Positions 4,968 to 5,916 of a stretch of DNA of 5,916 nucleotides are shown one piece after another. This DNA comes from Flavobacteriaceae bacterium (GTDB lineage: Bacteria; Bacteroidota; Bacteroidia; Flavobacteriales; Flavobacteriaceae), in NCBI GenBank assembly GCA_013214275.1, contig JABSPP010000116.1:1-5916 (forward strand), in the 5' to 3' direction. How positions within the stretch are numbered: the stretch's first letter is position 1; every line of letters begins with the position of its first letter. The notes beneath the pieces were generated by a model that was not told the origin of the DNA, searched no databases, and was given only the letters and a program-made list of their open reading frames with translations. A program made the position numbers and the translations under genes.

Positions 4968-5916
4968 GAAGACAAAACATCTTGCAGTTTTACTCCTTGG
5001 ATTACTATTGATAAATGTATTCAATCAAAATTTCTACAAGCGTTTTGACCTTACCCAAGATCAGCGATATACCCTATCCGATGCCACCAAAACGATCTTG
5101 GAAAAAGTAAAAAGTCGAATGCTCATCCATGTTTATTTAGAGGGTGAGTTCCCTTCAGAATTTAAAAGATTACAGATTGAAACCCGTCAATATCTAGAGG
5201 AATTAAAAGCCCAAAACTCCCAACTCAAAATTCGATTTATACACCCCGATGGAAAAAGAGATCAGCTAATACAATCTGGAATGTATCCCAGTCAGCTCAC
5301 CGTACAAGAAAATGGGAAGCTCTCCAATGCCATTATTTTTCCTTGGGTCGAATTTATCTACGGAAAAAAACGTGAGCTTGTATCTTTATTACCAAATGGT
5401 GTTGTTCAATCTCAGGAACAACAGTTAGCAGTCGCAATTGAGAATCTAGAATATGCTTTTAGTAATGCCATAAACAACATCACCAAAACAAGGGATCACA
5501 AAATAGCCGTTCTCAAAGGAAATGGAGAACTCAACGATATGTACCTAGTGTCTTTGCTGAGCGAGGTCAAAAAAAAATACCGCCTCGCTCCAGTTTCATT
5601 AGACACTGTTGCCAGCAACCCCAAAAAAGCACTTAGCACTCTGCAGTCATCAGATCTCGTTGTTGTTGCCAAGCCTACGGAGCCCTTCACCGCAGAAGAA
5701 AAACTGGTATTAGACCAGTTTATCATGCATGGTGGGAAAAGCCTTTGGATGTTTGAAAACGTACAAGCAGATACCGATAGTCTCTACAATGACGGAAAAA
5801 TGCTCGCCTATCCCAGAGATTTGAACCTAACAGACATGCTATTTTCATACGGAGTCCGTGTCAACACAGCACTTGTACAGGATCTCTATGCTGCCAAGAT
5901 ACGTCTTGCAACAGGA
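4960..5916 (+). CDS. gldG: Gliding-motility ABC transporter auxiliary protein GldG (3' end outside window)
   Basis: GldG is the membrane-anchored auxiliary subunit of the GldAFG transporter, with a large extracytoplasmic part of ABC_transp_aux type. The window holds the first 319 codons in one unbroken frame. The full protein is usually about 550 residues and ends in a second membrane segment that is not visible here. Seen features are an N-terminal membrane anchor (about 8-21) and then the GldG hallmark FYKRFDLT (25-32) with RYTLS (36-40). Further in are FKRLQIETRQYLEEL (68-82), FPW (127-129), KGNGEL (186-191), AKPTEPFTAEEK (237-248), GGKSLWM, and LNLTDMLFSYG (288-298). The ATG at 4960-4962 lies inside the last codons of gldF, an 8-nt overlap that suggests translational coupling and matched output of the two subunits. 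Nothing in the visible part looks damaged. Confidence 0.96.
   Translation, partial: MNRKTKHLAVLLLGLLLINVFNQNFYKRFDLTQDQRYTLSDATKTILEKVKSRMLIHVYLEGEFPSEFKRLQIETRQYLEELKAQNSQLKIRFIHPDGKRDQLIQSGMYPSQLTVQENGKLSNAIIFPWVEFIYGKKRELVSLLPNGVVQSQEQQLAVAIENLEYAFSNAINNITKTRDHKIAVLKGNGELNDMYLVSLLSEVKKKYRLAPVSLDTVASNPKKALSTLQSSDLVVVAKPTEPFTAEEKLVLDQFIMHGGKSLWMFENVQADTDSLYNDGKMLAYPRDLNLTDMLFSYGVRVNTALVQDLYAAKIRLATG
5821..5855 (+). repeat. gldG segment matching the spacer upstream of gldF
   Basis: This in-gene segment encodes LNLTDMLFSYGV of GldG. It is the partner of 4181-4212: 9 of the first 10 bases and all of the last 15 match, separated by 10 rather than 7 bases. Because this copy sits in intact coding sequence at a place I remember as conserved in GldG, it is the likely parent of the pair. 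Confidence 0.5.

Noticed and set aside
5496..5726. 76-codon minus-strand frame inside gldG
   Set aside because: It is antisense to the intact gldG frame, which continues to the window edge. Its serine/threonine-rich content is what antisense reading of this gene gives.

Overview
The window looks like an ordinary, AT-rich core-genome segment of a Bacteroidota bacterium, most likely a member of Flavobacteriaceae. The main support is the divergent pair phoH-purC (minus strand) and DUF62-gldF-gldG (plus strand). GldF and GldG are gliding-motility ABC-transporter components characteristic of Flavobacteriia. Shine-Dalgarno sequences are weak or absent at most starts, and two minus-strand genes appear to start at TTG, both compatible with this group. 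I could not assign a genus.

Layout, left to right. Positions 1-283 hold no convincing gene; they are AT-rich and contain a 2 x 14 bp tandem repeat. A strong intrinsic terminator oriented for plus-strand RNA follows (284-316). Positions 315-671 (minus) encode a small flavobacterial protein of a family often labelled 'glyoxalase' in databases (family recognised from memory). It is interrupted by one in-frame TGA, and the reading frame continues in register past it to a natural TAA. Upstream of it, sharing a TAATG junction, is a conserved flavobacterial hypothetical gene (671-1153, minus). Then come purC (1233-2186, minus) and phoH (2242-3195, minus). A 129-bp divergent spacer separates phoH from a DUF62 S-adenosylmethionine hydrolase-like gene (3325-4158, plus), gldF (4248-4967, plus) and a gldG gene that runs off the right edge (4960 onward, plus).

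The minus-strand genes probably form one leftward transcription unit, phoH-purC-hypothetical-broken small gene, with no clear terminator between them. The plus-strand genes probably form a rightward unit in which gldF and gldG overlap by 8 nt and act together in the cell envelope. The functional links are purine biosynthesis (purC), RNA or stress-linked ATPase (phoH), SAM/adenosine metabolism (DUF62) and membrane export/gliding (gldFG).

I see no mobile element, CRISPR array, tRNA or rRNA, and no clear novel system. The points most worth a second look are the nonsense-interrupted small gene, the apparent loss of the catalytic histidine in the DUF62 protein, a gldG-like sequence scrap in the spacer before gldF, and the plus-directed terminator that has no visible plus-strand gene in front of it.
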